From Acytostelium subglobosum LB1 (Eukaryota; Evosea; Eumycetozoa; Acytosteliales; Acytosteliaceae), in contig NW_012236531.1 of assembly GCF_000787575.1 (NCBI RefSeq), positions 1,759,396 through 1,823,395 on the forward strand: 64,000 nt of DNA, in the 5' to 3' direction. The notes under the pieces were generated by a model that had not been told where the DNA came from, did no database searches, and worked only from the letters and a program-made list of their open reading frames with translations. Positions 22,144 through 33,778 of this stretch are shown piece by piece (position 1 is the first letter of the stretch; the number at the start of each line of letters is the position of its first letter). A program made the translations under genes and the position numbers.

Positions 22144-24040
22144 TCATCGTAATCGGAATAAATGATCATTCTGCAGTGACACCAACAATGGGTGGTTCAA
22201 TGCCTCGGATAATAGCTTTGCCAACTGAAGATTGGTCAATGGTGGTGTGTCTGAGGTGGTTGGAATGCCCATTGTGGTCAGATGTTGTCTCAACATGTCC
22301 TTCGTGAGTCTGGACATCTGGAGAATAGTTTTCTTCCTCAAGTGTTCTCTGAGTTGAGCAACGTCATTATCTGGGGAGGACTGGAGTTATATCCACCTCT
22401 TGGTGTGACTCTATTTGGGGTTGTGGTGGACACTTGGTGGTGACTTTGGTCTTGTTGTTGAAGTTGTTTTTGTTCCAAAGTTCCAAAACAATACTCCATA
22501 TGTATTAGCTCTCGATAAAGAGACAAGAAGTGCTGTTGTTTCGTCGACAAGTCTCCAGATGATTTGAAAGACTGTTTGATTATCCATATATGAGCAGAAC
22601 TGCATAGTGATTGTTGGGATAAACTGGAGCAATGAATACAAGAGAGTGAATGGCATGGCATCCTGTATTCTTTTCATTTTCCGTCCTGGCATGGTAATGA
22701 TGATTAAGTGTGAAAGAGTGTTCATCTTTGAAAGTTGAGATATGATCGGTTGATGTAGTAGAGGTGAGGATGGTTCAGTTGGTGTCCGGCTGTATCTGAT
22801 TGGTGATTTGTCAAAGACCAGAGTAAGTTCATTGAGATGTTTGTGACCAACCAGATTGAAGTTCTCAGGAGAGAATTGAGGGCATCGAATGGTCATTGAT
22901 CTAACTGATGGAATGTACTCTGGAATGAGTGGTTGATTGAAGTTGCCNAAAGTTAAACGTGTAACATTGTTGGATAAATGACCAGTTTGGAGAGATTGGT
23001 TGAAGAGTTTCATTGACAACTGAGTCACAGATGGGCGGTATGTGTCCATCTTGGAGTGGTTGATTGAATTCATAAAATGACAACTGTGTCACTGATTGTG
23101 GCAGGTGTCCAACTTGGAGCGGTTGATCGAATCTATTAAGAGACAACTGTCTCACTGATGGTGGCAGATGTCCAGCCAGAAGTGGTTGATTGAATATATT
23201 AAATGACAACTGTGTCACTGATGGTGGCAGACTTCCATCTTGGAGTGGTTGATTGAATACATTAAACGACAACTGTCTCACTGATGGTGGGATGTGTCCA
23301 GCTTGAAGAGGTTGATTGAATACATTAAACGACAACTGTGTCACTGATTGTGGTATCTGTCCAACTTGAAGAGAGTGTTGGTACCCCTCAAATGACAACT
23401 CTGTCACTGACTGTGGTATCTGTCCAACTCGAAGTGGATGATTATAGTAACTGAGTGTCAATTGAGTCACTGACTGTGGTATGTGTCCGACTTGAAGTGC
23501 TTGATTGAATGATTTAAATGACAATTGTGTCACTGACGGAGGAATGTGTCCGACTTGAAGTGGTTGATTGAATGATCTAAATGATAATTGTGTCACCGAT
23601 GGAGGAATGTGTCCGACTTGAAGTGGTTGATTGAATAATTCAAACATCAGATGTGTCACTGACGGTGGTATGTGTCCGATTTGAAGTGGTTGATTATATG
23701 CACTAAGAAACAATTGCGTTACAGACGATCGCAGATGTCCGACTTGAAGTGGTTGTGTGAATTTAATAAGTGACAACTGAGTCTCTGATCGAGGTATTTG
23801 TTCATAGTGAAGACAATAGAGGTAAGTCGAAAGTTTATAGCTATCAAACACCTTCGAAAGGTATTCATAAAGGTTTGATCTCTTCTTTGGTACAACACCA
23901 AAGTGGTGATCCAAAGATGGTGCGATGATCGTGTGCAGTGAGAAGATCCTTCTGTTTACCAAGAGAAAACATAATACAGCAATTGTATCAAGTTGTAACA
24001 ATATGATTCTTAGTACATAAGTCGGTAGTAATATTAACAT
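22144..24040 (-). pseudogene. FNIP-repeat protein gene, copy 1 (frame-disrupted)
   Basis: Starts MLILLPTYVLRIILLQLDTI, an F-box-like N-terminal helix block, followed by about a dozen FNIP leucine-rich-type repeats of 21 residues (FNQPLQVGHIPPSVTQLSF and variants). A non-repeat domain follows (TLSHLIIITMPGRKMKRIQD). The C-terminal segment MSRLTKDMLRQHLTTMGIPT with LTNLQLAKLLSEAL looks SAP-like. Relative to copy 2 the frame is lost at a G-run near 23033 and again at several points between about 22350 and 22460, so the C-terminal third is split over frames. An unresolved base is at 22948. Copy 1 has one FNIP unit more than copy 2 and keeps the frame near 23385 where copy 2 loses it. Sequencing error at homopolymers cannot be excluded. 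FNIP families are large in dictyostelids. Confidence 0.75.
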
Positions 24041-24053
24041 TATATTTATGATT
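22196..24053 (-). repeat. Direct duplication, copy 1 of about 1.8 kb
   Basis: This segment is nearly identical to 31788-33574 in the same orientation, covering almost the whole FNIP gene. Similarity begins near the last codons and stops a few bases upstream of the start codon, so the promoters differ. The two copies differ in length mainly by one 63-nt FNIP unit. Confidence 0.9.
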
Positions 24054-24182
24054 GATAAACAAAATGATGAATCAATGTCTATGATAATAACATGCTTTGT
24101 CTTCTGATAACTTAACATAAGACACCACAGGCAGCTTCACACCACACTCAATTTACAAACACGAATTAATACTTTCCTTTTT

Positions 24183-24198
24183 GAGAACATGTTCTCAT
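24183..24198. promoter_or_regulatory. 16-bp perfect palindrome upstream of PAAF1 / FNIP copy 1
   Basis: TGAGAACATGTTCTCA is a perfect inverted repeat between the divergent FNIP copy 1 and PAAF1 start codons. It is absent upstream of FNIP copy 2. It could be a dimeric-factor site; function is not shown by sequence. Confidence 0.35.
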
Positions 24199-24310
24199 GT
24201 GTCTAGAACATAATTCAGCTAGAGGATTCACACATATTATTCTACTGGTCATTCAAACTCAACTCAATATATATATATAACTTCATTAAATAATAATAAT
24301 ATACTCAGAT

Positions 24311-26148
24311 ATGTTGGTCAATTGGAACTCAATGTCCGATCAATCCGGGGATACTCAACAACAGCAAGATCAGCAGCAGGGACAGCCATCTCAGCAACAA
24401 CAGGAACAACAACAACAACAGCAAGATCCAACAAAGTCACAGACATTGCCATCGAATGAACCTACTGTAGACATTAGGAGTCTATCACTCAAAGCTATCA
24501 CACAATCAAAGGGCTATTGTTTCCTGCCCTCCATTCAGCTACAATACGATTGGCATATCTATCAGAACTCTGACTCTGATTGCTTCTGGGTCAATCTTGT
24601 CAAGGGTGGGTATGGGTGGCTGGTTAGAATAGACAAGTACTCTCATCATGTGACTAATCAATGAATGAATGAATGAATGATATCAATATAGATTCAAAGA
24701 GTACTGTTCATGCTACAGTGTCCACAAAGAAGACATCCAACAACACATTCCAGTTTGATGTAATACCCGAGAACACTCTCACAATTAAGCCTATCAATGT
24801 ATGTCTTTAGGAATCCAACTAGTATCCATCCTAAGGATACACTTTATATTGACATCTTGTTTACCTACATAGGGAAATGGATCACACTTGGCCCTCAAGT
24901 ATGGACAACACAATCAGGAGGTGATTGCACCATCAAAGATACACAAGGTTGCAGGCACAAAAAGAGTAGGTTGACACTGACTATATTGTTGTTGAAGTAT
25001 TATTATACTTACCCACTGTTGTTATTAGATAACGTCAATGGGAGCATCTTCAGAGGGTGGACTATGTGCCTATGGTAGTTCAGACGGTATACTTGAGATA
25101 TTTGAATCAGATGACGGCCAGGTGAGAGTAAGTTGATACTATCCTTATGATCATCAAACATATTGCTCACAAACAAACAACAACAAACAAATAGAGGAAG
25201 CTCAGAGGACATGTTGGAGATGTGGACGTTTCAAAGTTCTTCCCAAGTGGCAGGGTGTTGCTGAGTGGTGCATCCGATGCTAGATTGAGGATATGGGATG
25301 CAATTGAGGGAGAGTGTGCAATGACTCTGACCAGTCATACTGCAGGTATCACCTCTGCCTCATTCGTAGAGCGTGGAAGGAACTTTATATGTATGTTGTA
25401 GTTGTTTGCAAACAGAACCATGACCATTGGTGTTAACACTAATGATATAATACCTCTCTCTAGCGACATCAAGAGATGGAAGTGCTAAGCTCTGGGATGT
25501 ACCAACTGGAACAGTGATACACACACTTCAAAACTATGATCGACCAATCAATGATTGCTATGTCACTACAACAACAATTAGATCATCACAAACACTGGAC
25601 GAGAGAGAGTTTGGAACAGATGGCAAAGTAGTACTATTGGCATTGGAGCAAGGATCGCTCATTCTCAACGATATTAGATCAGCTAATATCGTAGCAGAGA
25701 TGAGTGAGGAACATCACAGCACTGCATTCAATGCATGCTTTGCACTGAACAACTATGTATATGGAGGTGATGATGATGGTTTCATATTCCAATATGACAG
25801 AAGAAAACTAGAGTATGTTGTAAATGGAAAGATTGAGATGATGCTTTGCACTAACTAACAATAACTCTGTCATTATTTGTTAGTCAACCAACAACAATAT
25901 GTCAATTTAGCAATTCACCAATTCATCATATCAGATCGAACAATGATGATCCGTTGAACAACCACAACAGTCTATGGGTGAGTTCAGGAGATGGAAACAT
26001 ATTCTTGGTGGACTTTGATTCACAGTCAGTTACAAGATCATTATCGGGCATTGATACTGATGTCGTGACATCGCTCAATGTAGTACCAGGTAGTAAGAAG
26101 GCATTTGCAACAAGTAGGGATGCATACGTCAGAGTCTATGATCTGTGA
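24311..26148 (+). CDS. paaf1: PAAF1 / Rpn14-like WD40 proteasome assembly chaperone
   Basis: About eight exons. The N-terminus is Gln-rich (residues about 14-45) before LQYDWHIYQNSDSDCFWVNL. WD40 repeats follow: RKLRGHVGDVDVSKFFPSGR, VLLSGASDARLRIWDAIEGE, TSHTAGITSASFVERGRNF, ATSRDGSAKLWDVPTG, DEREFGTDGKVVLLALEQGS, GGDDDGFIFQYDRRKLE, SSGDGNIFLVDFDSQSVTRS and ATSRDAYVRVYDL. The pattern FFPSG, LSGASDA, RGRN, SRDG and EREFGT matches human PAAF1 position by position. PAAF1/Rpn14 binds the proteasomal ATPase ring and restrains 19S-20S association. An alternative start (MSDQSG) lies seven codons downstream. Exon borders in the middle are approximate. It runs in tandem with PWP1, 201 bp downstream. 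Confidence 0.87.
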
Positions 26149-26349
26149 TCATTCATTCATCCGGGATGGATGGAACACTGGAAATGAAGCAATATTTGGA
26201 GCTAAGTGTTCAAAAAAATAAAAATAAAATAAATCAATTGAAAAAAACGACAGACGACTGTTACTCAATTTGAGTAATGTGTGAATGCTTGTTAATAAAG
26301 CAATACGTATACCTATACAAATACATATATATATATAAGATATAAAGAT

Positions 26350-28102
26350 ATGATATCAGCTCTTTCTTGGATTCCCAGAGGTGCTTCAAAGGCAATACCT
26401 CAAAAGTATGACCCATCACAAGATGAGGACATGATGAGAGCAGAGGGTATCGACAAGTTGGAACTAGAGGACGAGTTGAGAGATGCTGATCAGGACGAAG
26501 ATGAGGAGAACAGTGAGCAACAAGAGGAGGAGGATAATGAGGAACAAGAGGAGGAAGAGGACGAGGAGAAAGATCAAGACAAGGAATTCAACGATAGATA
26601 CAACATGGATGATTATGATGAGGACGAGGAGGAGCAAGGTCAGGACGAGGACACTGGTCTCAAGTTTATCAACAAGGCAATGAAGGGCCTGATGTACTAC
26701 AAGACCGGAGATGAGGATCCTTATCTCAACGAGCAAGACGAGGACATTGAGGACTTGGAGGACTTTATCATCAGACCAACTGATGCCATCTTGATCGCTG
26801 CCGTTGCCAACGACGAAGACGATTTCTCACATCTCGACGTGATGGTCTATGAAGAAGACTGTGACAACCTCTACGTTCACCACGACATAATACTTGGATC
26901 ATTCCCCATCAGTTTGGCATGGATGGACCAGAGCCCCATCGGAGGTGCCGAGAAAGGCAGCTTTGTTGCAATCGGTACCTTTGAGCCTGCCATCGAGATT
27001 TGGGATCTTGATCTAGTCGACAACCTGATACCAACTGCCATCCTTGGTCAATCAGAGGTTGACAAGGGTCAAAGAAAGGTAAGAACAATTTGAGTCAAAG
27101 TGATTACTGCCTGGTACTAACCTAAACTCTCTCTTGTACTTTAGAAAAAATCAATGATGACCTCTGGCAGTCACAATGGTAGTGTTATGGCATTGTCTTG
27201 GAACTCTCAACAAAGGAACGTGCTGGCAAGTGGATCAAGTGATAAGACTGCTAAGATTTGGGATATCACAAAGCAGACCTGCATCAACACATTTACTCAT
27301 CACAAGGACAAGGTAAGTGATCATTCAATCGAATCAGCAAACATCAACTAACTAAACTATCATCGTCAATACATAGGTCCAAGCATTACAATGGAACAAA
27401 CAAGAGAAGACAGTACTGTTGTGTGGTTCATACGACAAGAGTATATCAATTATCGATGTCAGATTGGACGGATCATCATACTTTAAGTGGCCATTGAGCT
27501 CAGACTGTGAGTCCCTGCAGTGGAACCCTCACAATCCAAAGGAGTTTGTCGTTGGTACTGAGGATGGTATGCTCACATGCTTTGATGCTACGTTGGGCTC
27601 TAACAGCAAGCCTCTATGGCAGGTGAAGGCACACACCAAGTCAGTTGCCTCTTTCTCATTCTGTCCTTCGCAGGCTGGATACTTTGCTACTGGTTCCTCC
27701 GACCATACCATTAAGCTGTGGACAATGGCAAATGGAAAGCCAACTCAAATCGAACAAAAGAGCATTGGAGTAAGTGTTTCATCAAATCAACGAACCATGC
27801 CCGACTAGTACTAACAATGTAATCAACTTCAACTTTATTAGGAGGAAGTATTCTCAGTATCATTCTTTGAAAACTCACCATTCGTCTTGGCCATTGGATC
27901 AGAGCGCAATAGACCAGTTGTGGTCAACACAAAGAGATTCAAATCAGTTCAGACTGCATTTGGTGTCACTGCCCCTGAGGGTCCAAAGGGTGAACCAAAG
28001 TTTGGCAACATAGACAAGCCTCGTCAGAAGAAGAAGGTTGGCGAGAGTGATGAGGAGGACGAGCGTGACTACGAATCAGACGAAGAAGAAATGGACGACT
28101 AA
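26350..28102 (+). CDS. pwp1: PWP1, periodic tryptophan protein 1 (rRNA biogenesis WD40 protein)
   Basis: Four exons: 26350-27078, 27145 to about 27312, about 27377-27771 and about 27841-28102. The N-terminal signature MISALSWIPRGASKAIPQKY is diagnostic. A highly acidic Asp/Glu/Gln insert (residues about 40-100) follows, then YMNEQ-like DPYLNEQDEDIEDLEDFIIR, DDFSHLDVMVYEEDCDNLYV and FEPAIEIWDLDLVD. WD40 units include VMALSWNSQQRNVLASGSSD, KTAKIWDITKQTCI, SYDKSISIIDVRLDG, SLQWNPHNPKEFVVGTEDG and YFATGSSDHTIKLW. The acidic C-terminus ends EEEMDD. PWP1 acts in the nucleolus in rRNA transcription and 60S maturation. Its stop is 42 nt from the convergent SCYL2 stop. Confidence 0.95.
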
Positions 28103-28144
28103 ACAACTCTTATTAGATATATTCTACTTATCATCGATCATTTA

Positions 28145-31100
28145 TTAGATTAGACTTCCACCACCACTGTTCCTGTTTCCAGCACCACCTGTGGCAGGCT
28201 TATTGATTGGTGGCGGTATGTTGAATCCTTGTTGGTGTCCTTGGCCAAACTGTTTAGAGTTGATGTTGTTGGCAGGAGTCATACCGCCATAGTTGTTAAA
28301 GGCAGAGTTGTTGTTGTTGCCGTTGAACCCAGAGTAGTTGGTATTGTTGTTATTCGAATTGCCATTGGTGTATCCAGTGTTGGTAGGGTTATATCCAGCT
28401 CCAGTGTTGGTGTTATAACTGTTATAGTTGTTATTGTTGAATCCATTGCTGTTAATGGTGTTGTTGAATCCAATGTTGTTGTTACTGTTGAATCCAGAAT
28501 TATTGTTGTTGAAACTAGTGTTGTTGTTATTGTTGAATCCATTGCTGTTAATGGTGTTGTTGAATCCAGTCGAGTTATTCAAACCGGACGTGTTTGATTC
28601 GAATGGGTTACCAAATGTGTCGCCATAGGCTGTGGAAGATGTGGATGAAGTTGTTGTGGGTTTCAATGACAGACCAGAGAAATTAGGCTGTTGGTTTGGT
28701 TGTGTAAGGGTGGTGCTGAATGTTGATGATGTTGAGTCCAATGATATGTTGTAGTTTGGACCGGTCATACTGGATGACGAAGACATTGGTTGCAATGGGG
28801 CGGATGATGATATTGGTGTCAATGAATCAAGCGATATGTTGTAGTTGGCACCGCTGCTTGGTTTGTTTGATTGTGATATGCTCTGAGGAGTCATTGTTGT
28901 TCCAAATGGCGTGCTACTGCCGTAGTTGGAATTATGTGAAGGGGTTGTTGTCATCACTGGCGTGGAGAACATTCCACCAGATGAAGAGAGTGCTGCAGGT
29001 GGAGGGTTGAGTGTGGGCTGAGTTGCTCGAGTTGGGCCAGTTGACATACCAGAAAAGTCTGGACTGTCAAAGAATGATGCTTGAGTGTTGGGTGGTGGAG
29101 GAGAGGAAAGCGTCGATGACGATGCCTTTGTGATGCTGCTCGAGGATCCAGAGAGGAAGGTAGTTGGTATTGTAATCTTTGGTAGTTCCTGCTGCTTTGG
29201 TGTCGCTTGTTCCTCGAATGAGTTTGCATTGGAGTTGGCTGGTGGTGAGCCAATGACATTGTTGAACTGGTTCATCTCCTCGGATGTGTTCTTTGTGAAT
29301 CGACGAAGATTGTTGAGTTCGTTGTATCGCTCATTCTCGTAGGTGGCCAAGACATCTTTGACAACCTTCATGATGGTTTTGAACTGCTCCAGGTCTAGAT
29401 GCTTGTCGGCAGACAGAGGTATGAGTGCTGGGAGGACCTTGAGTGCGAGAAGCTCACCTCCAAGTTTCTTTGACACTGCCTCATAGGTGACGACCAATGC
29501 CTCAAGGATTGGTGGAGAGTTGTCAACAGATAGTACACGCTCTAGTGATGGTATCATACTATCAACGATCAACTTCTTATCCAACAATGGGACCAATCTA
29601 AACAAGTAGTTTTTGTGTAAGCAGGAAAAGTCCTCGTCCAATGACAACAACAACATCATGATGGCAACTTACAATGAGAACCAGTGAATTGACTTGGTTC
29701 GAATATGTAGAGGGAATCCTCCAATACAGAGGTTAGTGAGTCGAGGAATCATTCCAGCGACAATCGCATCAGGATCAAAGTATTTGATCAGTGGAACTGA
29801 GAGTGAGAGGCATTGGAAGATGATCTCTGGTGTTGGTCCACAGAGTGTACCAAGGACCACTGGTAGGATATCTATTGAATCATTGAATCGATATTGATGT
29901 TAACATTTTTGGCCTACTACAATGATGTTGATTGTTGTTACATACACTTCCTGATGTAATCATTGCTCGACTTCTCAATGAACATGTTGACATTGTCAAG
30001 GATACAAGAGAGTACATCGTTCTTTGGAGTCTTGCTCAATAGGATTGGTATTAATGGCTGAGCTATCAAGTCATTGAACAGTTCCTTCTTGGCTGTGTTG
30101 GCGATGGAAAACACATTAGGTAACACGACATAGACTATTCTTTCGTTTGCCAACTCTGAGATCAATGTTGGTAGAATCTAGATTGTATGATGTTGTATTT
30201 AAATGGTAAGTGAGTGTTCGTTTGTCCTTTAGTACGTACATACATATGTGATCCTCATTCTCTCAGAGAACTGACTAAGGATGCGGAACAAGCCACGGAA
30301 GAATTGCAGCTTTGACTCATCCTCCTTCTGGACAATGTTGGTGAGGTAGACCAGTGATTTGACCTTGACGTCTTGGAAGTAGGCAGATCGGATGAAGCTA
30401 TCCAAGTCACCTCGAAGTGATGATTCACCCAGCAGTATAGTGCACACTTTGGCACTGTCACTGTTGTTGGAGTTGGCGGCTGCAGCCTTTCGACAATTGA
30501 CCAGTGTAGTGGCATAGTATGCCAATGGACCCATCTTTGAGAGGTTCTCCTCAGTGCCAGCGTGTTGATTGTTGAGGTTCAGTGCCAACTCGCATATTAT
30601 ACGACCTATTGAGTACAGGTCACTGTTGTACTCCCAATGTCTTTGTTGAACGTATTCAGGTGCAAGATAACAGAAGCTTGGTAGGAATGAACCAACCTCT
30701 TCATATATGTACTCTTTAAAATCAGGACTCAATCCTGATAGTTCTGGCTCCTTACTATCTATCGAGCATGAGAATCCTAATCCTCCAATCTTCCATTTCA
30801 ACTATTATGTACATGTTATTGATTGCAGAGTAAGTAAGTAAGGAGGAATGAATGAATGAATGAATGATAATGTGATACATACATTCTTTGTAATGAATAT
30901 AGACTCTGGAGCAATGTTACGATGTAATAACTTTGCAGTTGTATTGAGGAAGTGAATACCCTCTAGTAGTTGTGATATACCTAGTTGTATCTCCAACTCC
31001 TCGAATGTGAAGTGATGCTGCTTGAACTCATCGCTGGACACCTGATTCGACTTTGATCGTTGACGATACTGTTGTATTAGATTGTCCAATGTTGCCAACA

Positions 31101-31517
31101 CTGGTTCAGTTGCAAAGTACAATGATATCTTTGTCTCCTCCACAGCATTGACAACATTCAATATCGATGGATGTCTCAGTCGAATCAAACTCTGTGCTTC
31201 ACGCTTCAAGTGACCAAGTAGCTCATCCTGTGCCGATCTAGACATCTTCTCATATTGTTTCTTATCGAATAACTAAACATTACATTTATTCATTCGTTCG
31301 ATTGGTATAAATAAATAAATAAATATATAGTGATTGGTAATAGTGTAATTGATATGATACTGACAAATACAGATACATCCTCACCAGATGTCTTCTTGGT
31401 GGCGTCATGTATCTTCCAGTACTTGGTATGAGCATTCGATTGTTTGAGATCAAAGTCTTTGACTGGTGATGACACTGCCGAACTAAGGAATCCCTTAACC
31501 TTGGCTGTTAGGTCCAT
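28145..31517 (-). CDS. scyl2: SCYL2-type pseudokinase (CVAK104-like) with HEAT repeats
   Basis: About seven exons, roughly 930 residues. It starts [20 protein letters not shown], then [20 protein letters not shown] and [40 protein letters not shown] with [13 protein letters not shown] are SCYL2 hallmarks. The catalytic loop reads [13 protein letters not shown] (HRD to HRN) and the DFG position reads GLG ([12 protein letters not shown]), so kinase activity is not expected. HEAT-like helices follow ([39 protein letters not shown]). The C-terminal 350 residues are Ser/Pro/Gly then Asn/Gly/Phe-rich low complexity, with repeated FNNN and YNISLDS motifs. SCYL2 binds clathrin and AP complexes in trans-Golgi/endosome traffic. 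The FNNN-rich tail is far more repetitive than in animals. Confidence 0.9.
30843..30868. repeat. GAAT tetranucleotide tract in a SCYL2 intron
   Basis: Short run of the GAAT unit inside the intron between the SCYL2 exons at about 30806 and 30885, like the tracts at 1128, 3596 and 24660. Confidence 0.85.
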
Positions 31518-31781
31518 TATTATACTATCTTATCTATCTTATCTATCTATCTTTGTATCTGATTAATAGTTCGAATAATAATAATAGATGTCAAGCACAT
31601 GATCAGCTCTTCAGTTATTTTCAATTTAATTATTACCATGTCGCTTTTTGTCACCAGCAGAAGTGGCCCAAAGAGTGGGAATACATCCAAAGTGATGATT
31701 TTGAAGTTCAAGTGTCACACTTTTCCAATTCCTATTATTATTTGGATAATGATCATTAATATAAAAAATATATATATATAT

Positions 31782-33556
31782 TTATTGATTCAATGCCTTG
31801 GATAATAGCTTTGCCAACTGAAGATTGGTCAATGGTGGTGTGTCTGAGGTGGTTGGAATGCCCATTGTGGTCAGGTGTTGTCTCAAAGTGTCCTTTGTCA
31901 GTCTGGACATCTGGAGAATAGTTTTCTTCTTCATTTGTTCTCTGAGTTGAGCAACGTCATTCTCTGGGAGGGGGACTGGAGTTATGTTAACCTCTTGGTG
32001 TGACACTACTTGGGGTTGACTCTTGGTGGTTATGCGCTTGGGTCTTGTTGTTGATGTTTTTGTTCCAAAGCTCCAAAACAATACAACTTCATGTGTAGCT
32101 CTGGATAAAGGGACAAGAAGTGCTGTTGTGTCGTCGACAAGTCTCCAAATGATTTGAAATACTGTTTGGTCATCACTATATGAGCAGAAATGCATAGTGA
32201 TTGTTGGAATAAAATTGAGCAATGAATACAAAATAGTGAATGGCATGGCATCTTGTATTCTTTTCATTGTCCATCCTGGTTTGGTAATGATGATTAAGTG
32301 TGAAAGAGTGTTCATCTTTGAAAGTTGAGATATGATCGGTTGATGTAATAGAGGTGAAGATGGTTCACTTGGTGTCCGGCTGTTTCTGATTGGTGTTTTG
32401 TCAAAGACCAGAGTAAGTTCATTGAGATGTTTGTGACCAACTAGATTGAAGTTCTCAGGAGAGAATTGAGGGCATCGAATGGTCATTGATCTAACTGATG
32501 GAATGTACTCTGGAATGAGTGGTTGATTGAAGTTGCCAAAAGTTAAACGTGTAACATTGTTGGATAAATGACCAGTTTGGAGAGATTGGTTGAAGAGTTT
32601 CATTGACAACTGAGTCACAGATGGCGGTATGTGTCCATCTTGGAGTGGTTGATTGAATTCATAAAATGACAACTGTGTCACTGATTGTGGCAGGTGTCCA
32701 ACTTGGAGCGGTTGATCGAATCTATTAAGAGACAACTGTCTCACTGATGGTGGCAGATGTCCAGCCAGAAGTGGTTGATTGAATATATTAAATGACAACT
32801 GTGTCACTGATGGTGGCAGACTTCCATCTTGGAGTGGTTGATTGAATACATTAAACGACAACTGTCTCACTGATGGTGGGATGTGTCCAGCTTGAAGAGG
32901 TTGATTGAATACATTAAACGACAACTGTGTCACTGATTGTGGTATCTGTCCAACTTGAAGAGAGTGTTGGTACCCCCAAATGACAACTCTGTCACTGACT
33001 GTGGTATCTGTCCAACTTGAAGTGGATGATTATAATAACTGAGTGTCAATTGAGTCACTGACTGTGGAATGTGTCCGACTTGAAGTGCTTGATTGAATGA
33101 TCTAAATGACAATTGTGTCACCGATGGAGGAATGTGTCCGACTTGAAGTGGTTGATTGAATAATTCAAACATCAGATGTGTCACTGACGGTGGTATGTGT
33201 CCGATTTGAAGTGGTTGATTATATGCACTAAGAAACAATTGCGTTACAGACGATGGCAGATGTCCGACTTGAAGTGGTTGTGTGAATTTAATAAGTGACA
33301 ACTGAGTCTCTGATCGAGGTATTTGTTCATAGTGAAGACAATAGAGGTAAGTCGAAGGTTCTCGATACCTATATAGGTATTCATAAAGATTTGTTCTCTC
33401 CCTTGGTACAACACCAAAGTGGTGATCCAAAGATGGTGCGATGATCGTGTGCAGTGAGAAGATCCTTCTGTTTACCAAGAGAAAACATAATACATCAATT
33501 GTATCAAGTTGTAACAATATGATTCTTAGTACATAAGTCGGTAGTAATATTAACAT
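31782..33556 (-). pseudogene. FNIP-repeat protein gene, copy 2 (one frame break)
   Basis: Near-identical to copy 1, with the same F-box-like start MLILLPTYVLRIILLQLDTI and the same 21-residue FNIP repeats, one unit fewer than copy 1. The C-terminal domain is fully open here: TLSHLIIITKPGWTMKRIQD, then VVSHQEVNITPVPLPENDVA, then the SAP-like MSRLTKDTLRQHLTTMGIPT, ending LAKLLSKALNQ. A single-base difference in a C-run at about 32973 breaks the frame in the middle of the repeat array; copy 1 is intact at that point (about 23385). Except for that one position the gene looks functional, so either an assembly/sequencing error or a recent break is possible. FNIP proteins are likely protein-interaction scaffolds; the function of this member is unknown. 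Confidence 0.75.
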
Positions 33557-33574
33557 TATTATTTATATGATTGC
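31788..33574 (-). repeat. Direct duplication, copy 2 of about 1.8 kb
   Basis: Partner of 22196-24053 in the same orientation, about 9.6 kb away, flanking PAAF1, PWP1 and SCYL2. Recombination between the copies would delete or duplicate those three genes. Confidence 0.9.
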
Positions 33575-33778
33575 CTAATATTAATAATCACTAGTATTTT
33601 TCTCTAATCAAAACAAGGTCTTTAAAAATTTGGAGATTTTCAAGTCAGCATTTACAAAGACATGATATGCAGCAGGAAATGAAAAGCCCGGATCCCCATT
33701 GATTGGGCCCTCAAGATTGGAAATCAAGTACAAAGGGTTTCCGATATTTGGAACAGGATGGAAACATTGTATTATCAA

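Noticed and set aside
23080-23760. Regular 63-nt periodicity resembling a CRISPR or satellite array
   Set aside because: The period is the coding unit of FNIP repeats, in frame with variable residues; no spacers are present.
22196-33574. The two FNIP copies as long terminal repeats of an element
   Set aside because: The repeats are themselves protein-coding, and the DNA between holds ordinary spliced host genes with no reverse transcriptase, integrase or other element genes.
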